From Bacteroidota bacterium (GTDB taxonomy: Bacteria > Bacteroidota > Bacteroidia > Bacteroidales > CAIWKO01): a stretch of DNA of 36,810 nucleotides. This document shows positions 1 to 7,676 of the stretch, piece after piece. The stretch covers positions 1-36,810 of the forward strand of contig JBAXND010000043.1 of the NCBI GenBank assembly GCA_037133915.1. The letters are read 5' to 3'. The number at the start of each line of letters is the position of its first letter. The first letter of the stretch is position 1. The notes under the pieces were generated by a model, which saw nothing but the letters and a program-made list of their open reading frames with translations, was not told where the DNA came from and did no database searches. A program made the position numbers and the translations under genes.

Positions 1-90
1 GCGGAGAGAGAGGGATTCGAACCCCCGGTCCCATTGCTAGGACAACGGTTTTCAAGACCGCCGCATTCGACCGCTCTGCCATCTCTCCGC
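1..90 (-). tRNA. tRNA-Ser (anticodon TGA)
   Basis: On the minus strand this 90-nt stretch folds as a class II tRNA. The 7-bp acceptor stem is GCGGAGA (bases 90-84) with TCTCCGC (bases 7-1). The anticodon loop CTTGAAA gives anticodon UGA, which reads serine UCA codons. It has the long variable arm typical of tRNA-Ser and a T-loop GTTCGAATC. The discriminator base and any encoded CCA fall outside the window, so the 3' end cannot be checked. Confidence 0.95.
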
Positions 91-92
91 TG

Positions 93-100
93 CAAAAATA
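93..100 (-). promoter_or_regulatory. Bacteroidota -7 box for tRNA-Ser
   Basis: Read on the minus strand the site is TATTTTTG, a perfect match to TAnnTTTG, the -7 element of the primary sigma factor in Bacteroidota. It sits three bases before the mature tRNA 5' end. A TTTG lies 17 bp further upstream (bases 118-121), slightly closer than the usual 19-21 bp. Transcription would start almost at the mature 5' end. Confidence 0.4.
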
Positions 101-294
101 CATCTTTTAATTAAATTCAAAAGAATCATTTTTTGTTTTGTGCATTTTTATCTCCACTACCATACCTAATTTCCTGAATACCGCTGTCTTGGTTTTATCT
201 GCCGTTCACTTACTTTTTATTACCGTTACCTGACCTTTCGTCTTTTCAAACACGCCGTTTGTTGAATTTCATAGCTTTCTGAATGCCATTTTTG

Positions 295-302
295 TACCTT
301 TG
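295..302 (+). promoter_or_regulatory. Bacteroidota -7 box (TACCTTTG) for the GWxTD gene
   Basis: TACCTTTG matches TAnnTTTG exactly and lies 30 bp before the ATG at 333. No clear -33 TTTG is visible at the expected spacing. The box argues against the longer in-frame reading that begins with the TTG at 300, because that codon is inside the promoter. Confidence 0.45.
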
Positions 303-332
303 TTTTATTGTTTCATACTAATTATTATTCTT

Positions 333-1805
333 ATGAAAAAATTGTACTTTCTTTTAATAGCCCTTCCGGCCTTACTTCTTGTTCCTTCCACTACACAAGC
401 AAAAAGGCTCCAGGCATTTATGTCGTATGCCACCTTCTGCAGTCCAACCGACGGTCCGTACATTGAAACATATACAACCGTGGTTGGCAAAAGTGTTGTC
501 TTTGTCCAAAAACCAAATGGCAAATGGCAGGGAACGATTGAACTCACACTGATTTTTAAACAGGACTCCGTGGTCCGCGATTTTAAGAAAATAAATCTGC
601 TTAGCCCGGAACTCGATGACACAACAAACGTAAACATCAATTTTATTGACCAGCAACGATTTCTCCTCCCAAACGGAACGTATAAAGTAGAGATTAGCAT
701 TTCTGATAAAAATGACAAAGCAATCCCGTATAATTCTGATGAAACAATTACTATAGATTATCCTGCCGGTAAAGCCGCTGTTTCAGGAATTGAATTTATT
801 GAATCAATCAGAGCATCGCAAACAACTACAGTTCTCTCTAAAAGTGGGTACGATCTTGTGCCGTATATTCTGAATTATTTTCCGGAGTCAGTTTCAAAAC
901 TCACGTTTTATGCGGAAGTAAATAATGCAGACAAGATAGTCGGCGAAAATCAAAAATATCTGCTGAGTTCCTTCATAGAAACCTATGAAACAAATCAACT
1001 CTATGGAGAATATATAAAGGTGAAGAAAGAGACCGCAAAACAGGTAAATGTGCTGATAAATGAATTTGATATATCCTTACTGCCTACCGGAAACTACAAT
1101 CTGGTGATAGAAGTACGTAACCAAAAAAATGAAATTGTTGCTTCAAACAAATTATTCTTCCGCAGAAACAATCCGGAATACCAACCTGCCGAAAACGATC
1201 TTTCTCAGGTAAAAACAGTTAATTCTTTCGTTGAAAAAATTACGAGTGCAGATACACTCAAAGACTGGATTAAATGCCTCTTCCCTATATCAAGCGAATC
1301 AGAACGTTCATACGCGCGCATTCAGATTAAAAAAAATGATCTTGCCAGTATGAAACAGTATTTCCTGTTTTTCTGGCAGGCACGTGACGTTCAGAATCCC
1401 GAAAAAGCATGGTTGACCTATTATCAGGAAGTGCAGAAGGTAAACAATGATTTCGGTACACCGATAAAGAAAGGTTATGCCACCGATCGCGGACGAGTGT
1501 ATTTACAATACGGTCCGCCGAACTCCCGCATTCAGGTACTCGATGACCCGGACGCCTACCCTTATGAAATCTGGCATTATCATTCACTGGCGAATCAACA
1601 GAACAAGCGCTTTGTTTATTACAACCGCGACCTGATATCAAACGATTATGAACTGATTCAGTCAGATGCCAAAGGCGAAGTATCCGATTACCGCTGGAAA
1701 TTAAAAATATATTCGCGCAACAGCGTTACTACCGATATCGACAGTGATGCTTACATTCCGCATTACGGCAGTAAAATTGATGACTACTATAATAACCCCA
1801 GATAA
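333..1805 (+). CDS. secreted GWxTD-family protein
   Basis: This 490-residue protein starts at ATG 333, which places a clear signal peptide first (MKKLYFLL then a hydrophobic core, likely cleavage after TTQA near residue 23). An in-frame TTG at 300 was rejected because it overlaps the promoter and would extend the leader. The middle looks beta-rich. The C-terminal third carries the GWxTD signature region: YYQEV, then GYATD at residues 381-385, then DRGRVYLQYGPP and YEIWHYH. That arrangement is characteristic of GWxTD-domain proteins, which are common in Bacteroidota and whose role is not established. The motif tryptophan is replaced by tyrosine here. The protein is probably periplasmic or attached to the outer membrane; it shows no lipobox cysteine or T9SS sorting domain. 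The 189-bp gap to the next gene suggests a separate promoter there. Confidence 0.8.
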   Translation: MKKLYFLLIALPALLLVPSTTQAKRLQAFMSYATFCSPTDGPYIETYTTVVGKSVVFVQKPNGKWQGTIELTLIFKQDSVVRDFKKINLLSPELDDTTNVNINFIDQQRFLLPNGTYKVEISISDKNDKAIPYNSDETITIDYPAGKAAVSGIEFIESIRASQTTTVLSKSGYDLVPYILNYFPESVSKLTFYAEVNNADKIVGENQKYLLSSFIETYETNQLYGEYIKVKKETAKQVNVLINEFDISLLPTGNYNLVIEVRNQKNEIVASNKLFFRRNNPEYQPAENDLSQVKTVNSFVEKITSADTLKDWIKCLFPISSESERSYARIQIKKNDLASMKQYFLFFWQARDVQNPEKAWLTYYQEVQKVNNDFGTPIKKGYATDRGRVYLQYGPPNSRIQVLDDPDAYPYEIWHYHSLANQQNKRFVYYNRDLISNDYELIQSDAKGEVSDYRWKLKIYSRNSVTTDIDSDAYIPHYGSKIDDYYNNPR

Positions 1806-1994
1806 AAGGATAACGACACTCTGATTACCTTCAGATCTTATTAGCTCCATTGCTTTTGGGCATATCAGAATAAAATTGCCGATTTGAATTAACAGAAAAA
1901 CGTGTACATTTATGCACGATTCATGCCGCATTTGAACAGGAATAATAAAAGTCAAACAACAAAGAAAAAGTAACAGCTTAATTTTTGCAGAATA

Positions 1995-3008
1995 TTGAAA
2001 ACCGCGGTTGTCATACTTAACTGGAACGGAAAAAAATTCCTCGAGGAGTTTTTGCCTAAAGTGATAGAACATAGCCGTAATGCTGCTGATGTAATCATTG
2101 CCGATAATGCTTCTACAGATGATTCTATTGCATTTCTCAAAGAAAAATATCCGCACATCCGGATAATTGAAAACAGTGAGAACGGTGGCTTTTCGCGTGG
2201 TTACAATCTGGCACTTGAGCAGGTAGATGCCGAATATTTCGTTCTGCTGAACTCCGATATCGAAGTAACGGAAAACTGGATAGAACCGGTGATTGCGTTG
2301 ATGGACGCAGATAAAAACATTGCAGCCTGCCAGCCTAAAATACTTTCTTTTTTTGAACGGACAAAGTTTGAATATGCCGGAGCTGCCGGCGGACACATCG
2401 ATAAATACGGCTACCCCTTTTGTCGCGGTCGGATTTTTAATGTTATTGAAGAAGATAACGGACAGTATGACGATACTGCGGAAATATTCTGGGCAACCGG
2501 TGCCTGTATGTTCGTGCGTGCCGAATTATATCACAAGCTGAGCGGTCTCGACGAAGATTTTTTCGCCCACATGGAAGAAATTGATTTTTGCTGGAGGCTG
2601 AAAAATTTCGGCTATAAAATAATGTATTGCCCCGATTCAAGAGTTTATCATATAGGCGGAGGAACGCTCCCTAAAGGCTCGGCACGCAAAACGTACCTGA
2701 ATTTCAGGAATAATTTTATGCTGCTTTATAAGAATCTGCCGTCTAAACGCATCTTTCCTGTATTCTTTACAAGGCTTGTCCTTGACGGTGTTGCAGCACT
2801 AAAATTTCTTTTTGACGGTGGCTTTGGCGATTTTACAGCAGTGATACGTGCGCATTTTTATTTTTACGGACACTTCAACCGATTGCGAAAAAAACGTGAA
2901 AAAATTCCGCACCATAAAGTTTTCGGCATCTTTGACGGAAGTATCGTAAAAGATTTTTACCTCCGAAAAAAAAGGCTTTTCAGCCAACTCGATAAAAACA
3001 AATTTTGA
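1995..3008 (+). CDS. family 2 glycosyltransferase (rhamnosyltransferase-like)
   Basis: A 337-residue GT-A fold glycosyltransferase of family GT2. It would transfer a sugar from a nucleotide donor to a surface polysaccharide or glycolipid on the cytoplasmic face of the membrane. The start is TTG at 1995: an in-frame stop lies at 1971-1973, no ATG lies between, and MKTAVVILNWNG is the usual family N-terminus. Visible landmarks are the nucleotide-binding ADNASTDDS (residues 36-44), the DxD-type site LLNSDIE (84-90), and the acceptor and catalytic region DEDFFAHMEEIDFCWRLK (186-203) followed by YHIGGGT. This pattern resembles WbbL-like enzymes. A near-consensus -7 box ends only about 8 bp before the start, so the mRNA may have almost no leader. 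No polysaccharide cluster surrounds the gene, so the acceptor is unknown. Confidence 0.85.
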   Translation: MKTAVVILNWNGKKFLEEFLPKVIEHSRNAADVIIADNASTDDSIAFLKEKYPHIRIIENSENGGFSRGYNLALEQVDAEYFVLLNSDIEVTENWIEPVIALMDADKNIAACQPKILSFFERTKFEYAGAAGGHIDKYGYPFCRGRIFNVIEEDNGQYDDTAEIFWATGACMFVRAELYHKLSGLDEDFFAHMEEIDFCWRLKNFGYKIMYCPDSRVYHIGGGTLPKGSARKTYLNFRNNFMLLYKNLPSKRIFPVFFTRLVLDGVAALKFLFDGGFGDFTAVIRAHFYFYGHFNRLRKKREKIPHHKVFGIFDGSIVKDFYLRKKRLFSQLDKNKF

Positions 3009-3011
3009 AAC

Positions 3012-3038
3012 CACCTGTTCTCCTGATTGTATCAGGTG
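3012..3038 (+). terminator. possible hairpin terminator after the glycosyltransferase gene
   Basis: Two competing hairpins are possible. One is CCTGAT (3022-3027) with ATCAGG (3031-3036) around a 3-nt loop. The other is CACCTG (3012-3017) with CAGGTG (3033-3038). No strong T-run follows, so intrinsic termination would be weak. The location between convergent genes fits a shared terminator. Confidence 0.3.
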
Positions 3039-3124
3039 ATTAATTGCACAAACCGAAGCACCGATTAGTATGGTTTGGTAACGTACGTTTTTTGCGCTGA
3101 ATTGTGATGCTGTTTCCAGACGAA

Positions 3125-3544
3125 TTATTTGCCCAGGAAGCTTTCCAAGGCAAGCCTGTATGAATCCAGCCCGAAACCGGAAATACTTCCCTTACAGGCA
3201 GGCGCTATCAGAGAAATGTGACGGTATTCTTCACGGGCAAACACATTGGTAATGTGAACTTCAACAACCGCGCTCGTTATAGAACGAACAGCATCGGCAA
3301 TGGCAACAGAAGTATGTGTATAGCCTCCTGCATTCAGAATGATGCCGTTAACAGAAAAGCCTGCTTCATGCAGTTTGTTGATTATCTCACCTTCAATATT
3401 CGACTGATAATACTCCAGTTCAGCATCCGGAAATTTTTGCTGAAGTTCAACAAAATACTCATCAAACGTGGCATTGCCATAAATGTCCTTTTCCCGTTTT
3501 CCGAGAAGGTTCAGGTTTGGACCGTTAATAATGAGAATTTTCAA
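3125..3544 (-). CDS. aroQ: 3-dehydroquinate dehydratase, type II
   Basis: This 139-residue enzyme converts 3-dehydroquinate to 3-dehydroshikimate, the third step of the shikimate pathway, in the cytoplasm; the family is dodecameric. The length is normal for type II enzymes. The N-terminus GPNLNLLGKRE (residues 8-18) is diagnostic, with the catalytic tyrosine at Y22 in DIYG. Further substrate-binding motifs are SNIEGEIIN, NAGGYTHTS, EVHITN and YRHISL. The start is TTG at 3544: it gives exactly the family N-terminus MKILIINGPNLN, and no in-frame ATG lies upstream before the previous gene. It follows the flavoprotein gene after 16 bp on the same strand, so the two are probably co-transcribed. 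Confidence 0.95.
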   Translation of the reverse strand: MKILIINGPNLNLLGKREKDIYGNATFDEYFVELQQKFPDAELEYYQSNIEGEIINKLHEAGFSVNGIILNAGGYTHTSVAIADAVRSITSAVVEVHITNVFAREEYRHISLIAPACKGSISGFGLDSYRLALESFLGK

Positions 3545-3560
3545 AATGAAAATAATGGAT

Positions 3561-4715
3561 TTAAACCGTAGTATCAGCAGGCTTTATTTTTATTAAAGCA
3601 GGCTCGCCCGTGAGTGCCTGGATAGTCGCGGCTTCATATTCAAGCTTAAGCTCATCTATCAGTTCTTTAACACTCACTATACTTTTTACGCGCGGAGCAT
3701 TGGCTCCAACAAAGGCAAAGCCTTTGTTCATTTTGCCCTGTTCGGCATTCACCAATGCAAGTGCAATACAATACGGCGCAGTTGCATAATCACAGGTTTT
3801 TAAACACTTCCACGGACACGCAAATGGCATTCGGTGACCCAGTTTCACCTCATCGATAAAGGTATTTCGGATAGCTCTTCCGGGCATCCCTACAGGGCTT
3901 GTAATAATTTCAATATCCTCTTCGGTACAGTCAATCAACGAGCGTTTGAATTCTTCGGATGCGTCGCATTCGTAGGTTCCGATAAACCGCGTTGCCATCT
4001 GAACACCGTCGGCACCCAGCGTCATAATATTGTAGATATCCTCACCGGTATAAATTCCACCGGCTGCAATTACCGGAATTTTCCGCTGATGCTTGTCACC
4101 GTATGTATTCACTACGGACACAACTTCAGGAAGAATTTTCTCCAGTGCAAAATCAGGATCATTAATCTGTTCTTTCTTAAAGCCAAGATGCCCACCGGCT
4201 CTCGGACCTTCAACAACAACGGCATCCGGAATATAATCGTAATTGCGCTCCCAGGCTCTGAAAATAAGATTTGCAGCCCGTGCTGAAGAAACGATAACAA
4301 CAAATCGTGTTTTACCGCTGCGGATTTGTTCTGCACTTATAGAATCACCCAAACGCATTGGCATTCCGGCGCCCATAACAATAAGGTCGGCTTCTTCTTC
4401 AAGACAGGTCGCGATGATGTTCTCAAAATTGGTAAGTGCGTACATTACGTTCACACCAACAACACCTTTGGTAAGTTTTCGCATTATACCAATTTCTTTC
4501 CGGAGGCCGCGAAGATTAGCTGCAGCATTATCCTTATTGAAATCAGGTTCGTACATGCCTATCCCAACAGCAGCGATAACACCCATGCCGCCTTCATTGG
4601 CAACGGCAGAAGCAAGTCTGGATCGTGTGATTCCAACACCCATGCCACCAAGCAAGAGCGGAATTTGGGACTCATACGTCCCTATTTTAAGTTTTGGTAA
4701 TTCTTCGAATTTCAT
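3561..4715 (-). CDS. nitronate monooxygenase-like flavoprotein (NPD/FabK superfamily)
   Basis: A 384-residue FMN-dependent TIM-barrel protein of the 2-nitropropane dioxygenase/FabK superfamily. Landmarks are GGMGVGITRSRLASAVA (23-39), GVVGVNVM (84-91), VMGAGMP (113-119), the GPRAGGHLGF loop (170-179) with the active-site-type H176, and the phosphate-binding IAAGGIYTGEDI and GADGVQMATRFIGT. Known members oxidise alkyl nitronates or reduce enoyl thioesters, and sequence alone does not separate these roles here. The C-terminal part has four cysteines within 17 residues (CPWKCLKTC then APYC), which I recall from anaerobe and Bacteroidota members and which could bind a metal. Start ATG 4715. It is first in a likely two-gene operon with aroQ. 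A 5' leader of about 115 nt is implied by the upstream -7 box. Confidence 0.85.
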   Translation of the reverse strand: MKFEELPKLKIGTYESQIPLLLGGMGVGITRSRLASAVANEGGMGVIAAVGIGMYEPDFNKDNAAANLRGLRKEIGIMRKLTKGVVGVNVMYALTNFENIIATCLEEEADLIVMGAGMPMRLGDSISAEQIRSGKTRFVVIVSSARAANLIFRAWERNYDYIPDAVVVEGPRAGGHLGFKKEQINDPDFALEKILPEVVSVVNTYGDKHQRKIPVIAAGGIYTGEDIYNIMTLGADGVQMATRFIGTYECDASEEFKRSLIDCTEEDIEIITSPVGMPGRAIRNTFIDEVKLGHRMPFACPWKCLKTCDYATAPYCIALALVNAEQGKMNKGFAFVGANAPRVKSIVSVKELIDELKLEYEAATIQALTGEPALIKIKPADTTV

Positions 4716-4836
4716 CAGATAATGATGCCTTTCTAAATACCGCGCTCACGGAGCGGTCACTTTCGTATGTAATTTACTAACTTCTGTCGGAAATAAGGAA
4801 TATCCGTAAGATAGGAACCCTATAAACAACGACTAA

Positions 4837-4844
4837 CAAAGGTA
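4837..4844 (-). promoter_or_regulatory. Bacteroidota -7 box for the flavoprotein-aroQ operon
   Basis: On the minus strand the site reads TACCTTTG, a perfect TAnnTTTG, about 120 bp before the ATG at 4715. No TTTG is seen at the -33 position. The leader between it and the gene contains a short GC-rich inverted repeat near 4740-4756 (CCGC with GCGG) of unknown role. Confidence 0.4.
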
Positions 4845-5125
4845 CAACTTATTTATAATCGATTGGTATATTTTTATTAATATTCTTACAATGTTGATGT
4901 TACATTAACATAAAATTGTGATTTAAGAAGGCAGAATAACGCATTTAATGAAATAAATATATGGATAACAGACTGGGTGTTTGCAATATGGCAGGACATA
5001 AGTCGGGGTAAAATGCATTATTGTTCAAAATCCAGTATTAGAAATATGAGCAGGACTATCTCATGAAAAATGTCCTGTTACTCTCCAAAATCTGAAAAAA
5101 TTTCAGGCATCTCGTCACAAATTTA
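4845..5125. other. AT-rich intergenic region between divergent units, with CAGGAC motifs
   Basis: No convincing coding frame is present. The only structure I see is a short motif: CAGGACAT at 4992-4999, CAGGACTA at 5051-5058, and ATGTCCTG (the reverse complement of the first) at 5070-5077. The last two can form a 6-bp hairpin. They lie 50-130 bp upstream of the thiamine-receptor promoter and could be a protein-binding site, but this is speculative. Confidence 0.3.
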
Positions 5126-5133
5126 TACATTTG
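5126..5133 (+). promoter_or_regulatory. Bacteroidota -7 box (TACATTTG) for the riboswitch-receptor unit
   Basis: TACATTTG matches TAnnTTTG exactly. The predicted transcription start, about 5138-5140, falls a few bases before the TPP riboswitch, so the aptamer would be at the very 5' end of the mRNA. No matching TTTG at -33 is evident. Confidence 0.5.
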
Positions 5134-5144
5134 TCACGTTCAAT

Positions 5145-5217
5145 TAGGGGTGCCCTAAACAATCGGGCTGAGATCATACTCATAGAACCTGCTCCGGGTA
5201 ATGCCGGCGAAGGGAAA
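5145..5217 (+). promoter_or_regulatory. TPP riboswitch (THI element)
   Basis: All conserved blocks of the thiamine pyrophosphate aptamer are present and in order. P2 is GGGGTGCCC (5147-5155) with GGGCTGAGA (5165-5173). The short P3 arm leads to GAACCTG (5185-5191). P4/P5 is CCGGGTAATGCCGG (5194-5207) followed by CGAAGGGA. The thi-box signature blocks CTGAGA, ACCTG, TAATGCC and GCGAAGGGA are essentially intact. It lies on the plus strand 66 nt before the TonB receptor start, so TPP binding should repress that receptor. P3 is short, as is usual for bacterial examples. Confidence 0.95.
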
Positions 5218-5228
5218 AATAAACTACA

Positions 5229-5258
5229 GGAATGGCTTTTGCCTCTGTTGACCATTCC
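5229..5258 (+). promoter_or_regulatory. hairpin between riboswitch and receptor (candidate expression platform)
   Basis: GGAATGG (5229-5235) pairs perfectly with CCATTCC (5252-5258) over a 16-nt loop. It lies between the aptamer and the ATG at 5283. No U-tract follows, so it is not a standard intrinsic terminator. It could instead alter access to the start region, or it could pair alternatively with the CCGG of P4 through the CCGG at 5257-5260. The mechanism is unknown. Confidence 0.3.
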
Positions 5259-5282
5259 GGGTTTAACTAAAACAGTAAAAGA

Positions 5283-7676
5283 ATGAAAAGGTTTTTTGTT
5301 TTTATGGCATTGCCAATGCTATGCATGTGTGCTGCAACGGCACAATTTTCCATCACCGGTAAGGTAACCGACAAAGCGACCGGGAATCCTCTCACTTCAG
5401 CAAACATAGTTATTGAAAACACCTGGCTTGCGGCCACTTCAGATGCATCGGGTAATTTCATCTTTAAAAATGTGAAAGCAGGGAAGTACACAATTAAAGC
5501 AAGTTTTATAGGTTACAAAAACCTGGAAGCGGCGATTGACCTGCAGTCTGATACCAGAATAGATTTAATTCTGGAGAAAAGCGCCGTGATGCAGGACGAA
5601 GTGATAATATCTGCAACACGTGCCGGGAATAAGGCCCCGACAACATCCATTCTACTGGAAAAGCAAAAAATAGAGCAGGTCAACCTGGGGCAGGACCTGC
5701 CGTTCCTCTTGTCCACCGTGCCATCGGTTGTTGTTACCTCCGATGCCGGTGCAGGGATTGGATATACCAGTCTGCGCATACGCGGAACCGATATTACACG
5801 CATCAATGTTACCGTAAATGGCATTCCTCTGAATGATGCAGAATCGCAGGGCGTGTTTTGGGTAAATATGCCCGACTTTTCATCGTCGGTTGACAACATA
5901 CAGATACAACGCGGTGTTGGAAGTTCAACCAACGGCAGCGCAGCTTTCGGCGCAAGCATCAACATACAAACAACAAAACTGAATCCCGACCCCTACCTCG
6001 AAATAAACAGCTCTTGCGGCTCCTTCAATACGTTTAAAAATAATCTGCAGCTTGGCACAGGTCTTATTAACGGCCGCTGGACCTTCGACGGGCGCCTTTC
6101 AAAAATTACTTCTGACGGTTTCATTGACCGCGGAGCTTCGGATTTGAAATCTTTTTTTGTTTCTGCAGGATATTACGGTGAAAAAAGTATGCTGCGAATA
6201 AATGTTTTCTCGGGAAAAGAAAAGACTTATCAGGCATGGCAGGGCGTTCCGAAAGATTCATTGCAAACAAACAGGACGTACAATCCATTCACCTACCAAA
6301 ACCAAACCGACAATTATCAGCAGGATCATTACCAGATTATATACAACCGTGAACTCGGAAAACACATCAACCTGAACGCTGCGCTTCATTATACCTACGG
6401 TCGTGGATATTATGAGGAATTTGAGGATGTCGCCGATGCTTCGGCTCATACAGCCTTTGCTGAATACGGGCTTGCAGATATCATTATCGGAAATGATACG
6501 ATTACGAATACGTCGCTCATTCGCCGCAAATGGCTCGATAATCATTTTTACGGATTCACCCTTTCGGGAATTTACGATAATTACAAAAACCTGCGTATCA
6601 CTATTGGTGGTGCAGCGAACCGGTACGAGGGCACACATTACGGGAATATCATCTGGGCACAATATGCGGGCGGCAGCACACCGGACATGGAATGGTACAA
6701 TAATAAAGGTGTAAAAGATGATGTAAATGCTTTCGCGAAAGCAGATGTTTCGGCAGGCAAGCATTTCAGTATTTATGGCGATGTTCAGTACCGTTATGTG
6801 AGCCATACCATAAGCGGTACAGATGCATCATTGCGTGTGCTGGACCAGACTCATTTTTTCAGTTTCGTCAATCCTAAAATTGGAGTCACTGCAACTATCA
6901 ATAATAAGAACCGTATGTATCTTTCATTTGCGGTGTCTAACCGTGAGCCGAACGGAAATAATTTTTCGGATGCGGATCCTAACGGTCCTATGCCCACTGC
7001 CGAACAATTATACGATTACGAACTGGGATATAATTTCAGAAGCGGTGCATTGCAAATTGCGGCCGACGTGTTTTATATGGATTATAAAAATCAGCTTGTA
7101 CTCACCGGCGAAATCAACGATGTTGGATATGCCATCATGGCGAACGTTCCGAAAAGTTATCGCACAGGTGTCGAAATATCAGCATCGGCAAGGCTTTTCA
7201 AGAGATTGCTATGGGAAGCCAATGCCACCATCAGCAAAAATAAAATTTTAAATTTCACGGAATACGTGGATGACTGGGATACCTGGTCGCAGCGTGCGAA
7301 TTTTCTCGGAGAGACCGATATTGCCTTCTCTCCTGCTATTACCGCTATGAATCATTTCGGACTTGACCTTGTAAAAGGGCTGAGGCTCGATATAACTTCG
7401 AATTACGTCGGCAAACAATACATCGACAATACATCCAGTGACAGTCGCAGCCTTCACGCGTATTTTATCAATAATGCACAGTTGAGTTATGCACTGCATC
7501 TGAATTTCATTAAAGAAATACAGTTCAGTTTTATGCTCAATAATTTTCTGAATGAGCAGTATGAAAGCAATGCCTGGGTTTATCCTTATTATTACAATGG
7601 TCAGGAAGCGGTGATGGACGGCTACTTCCCGCAGGCAGGCATCAACTTTCTGGGTGGAGTGAAGGTGAAGATATAG
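5283..7676 (+). CDS. TonB-dependent outer-membrane receptor, probably for thiamine
   Basis: A 797-residue outer-membrane receptor. The signal peptide covers residues 1-21 (ending CAATAQ). Residues 22 to about 98 form a carboxypeptidase-regulatory-like domain (FSITGKVTDKATG, then GYKNLE), the usual N-terminal extension in Bacteroidota receptors. A TonB-box-like DEVIISATR lies near 105-113. The plug domain (about 114-230) contains LRIRGTD, VTVNGIPLNDAESQGVFW and IQRGVGSSTNGSAAFG. The rest is a beta-barrel with alternating aromatic strands, ending GGVKVKI. No SusD partner is adjacent, which favours a small-molecule rather than a glycan receptor. The TPP riboswitch in its leader points to thiamine or a thiamine precursor; TPP-regulated TonB receptors for thiamine are known in Bacteroidota. 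The inner-membrane partner (for example PnuT) is not in this window. The substrate is inferred from regulation, not from the barrel sequence. Confidence 0.93.
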   Translation: MKRFFVFMALPMLCMCAATAQFSITGKVTDKATGNPLTSANIVIENTWLAATSDASGNFIFKNVKAGKYTIKASFIGYKNLEAAIDLQSDTRIDLILEKSAVMQDEVIISATRAGNKAPTTSILLEKQKIEQVNLGQDLPFLLSTVPSVVVTSDAGAGIGYTSLRIRGTDITRINVTVNGIPLNDAESQGVFWVNMPDFSSSVDNIQIQRGVGSSTNGSAAFGASINIQTTKLNPDPYLEINSSCGSFNTFKNNLQLGTGLINGRWTFDGRLSKITSDGFIDRGASDLKSFFVSAGYYGEKSMLRINVFSGKEKTYQAWQGVPKDSLQTNRTYNPFTYQNQTDNYQQDHYQIIYNRELGKHINLNAALHYTYGRGYYEEFEDVADASAHTAFAEYGLADIIIGNDTITNTSLIRRKWLDNHFYGFTLSGIYDNYKNLRITIGGAANRYEGTHYGNIIWAQYAGGSTPDMEWYNNKGVKDDVNAFAKADVSAGKHFSIYGDVQYRYVSHTISGTDASLRVLDQTHFFSFVNPKIGVTATINNKNRMYLSFAVSNREPNGNNFSDADPNGPMPTAEQLYDYELGYNFRSGALQIAADVFYMDYKNQLVLTGEINDVGYAIMANVPKSYRTGVEISASARLFKRLLWEANATISKNKILNFTEYVDDWDTWSQRANFLGETDIAFSPAITAMNHFGLDLVKGLRLDITSNYVGKQYIDNTSSDSRSLHAYFINNAQLSYALHLNFIKEIQFSFMLNNFLNEQYESNAWVYPYYYNGQEAVMDGYFPQAGINFLGGVKVKI

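Noticed and set aside
1701..2396. A 231-codon open frame on the minus strand across the end of the GWxTD gene and the start of the glycosyltransferase gene
   Set aside because: It is antisense to two genes with clear family motifs, has no recognisable domain, and crosses the plus-strand intergenic region. It is a shadow frame.
3218..3571. A 117-codon plus-strand open frame opposite aroQ
   Set aside because: It is antisense to a fully conserved enzyme and has no recognisable domain.
3561..4715. Calling the flavoprotein FabK (enoyl-ACP reductase)
   Set aside because: The fold is shared, but the protein is longer than typical FabK and has a cysteine-rich C-terminal extension, and no fatty-acid synthesis genes are nearby.
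5229..5262. Hairpin after the riboswitch as an intrinsic terminator
   Set aside because: The stem is only 7 bp and CGGGTTTAAC follows in place of a U-tract.
6258..6806. A 182-codon minus-strand open frame inside the TonB receptor gene
   Set aside because: It is antisense to conserved barrel sequence and shows no family resemblance.
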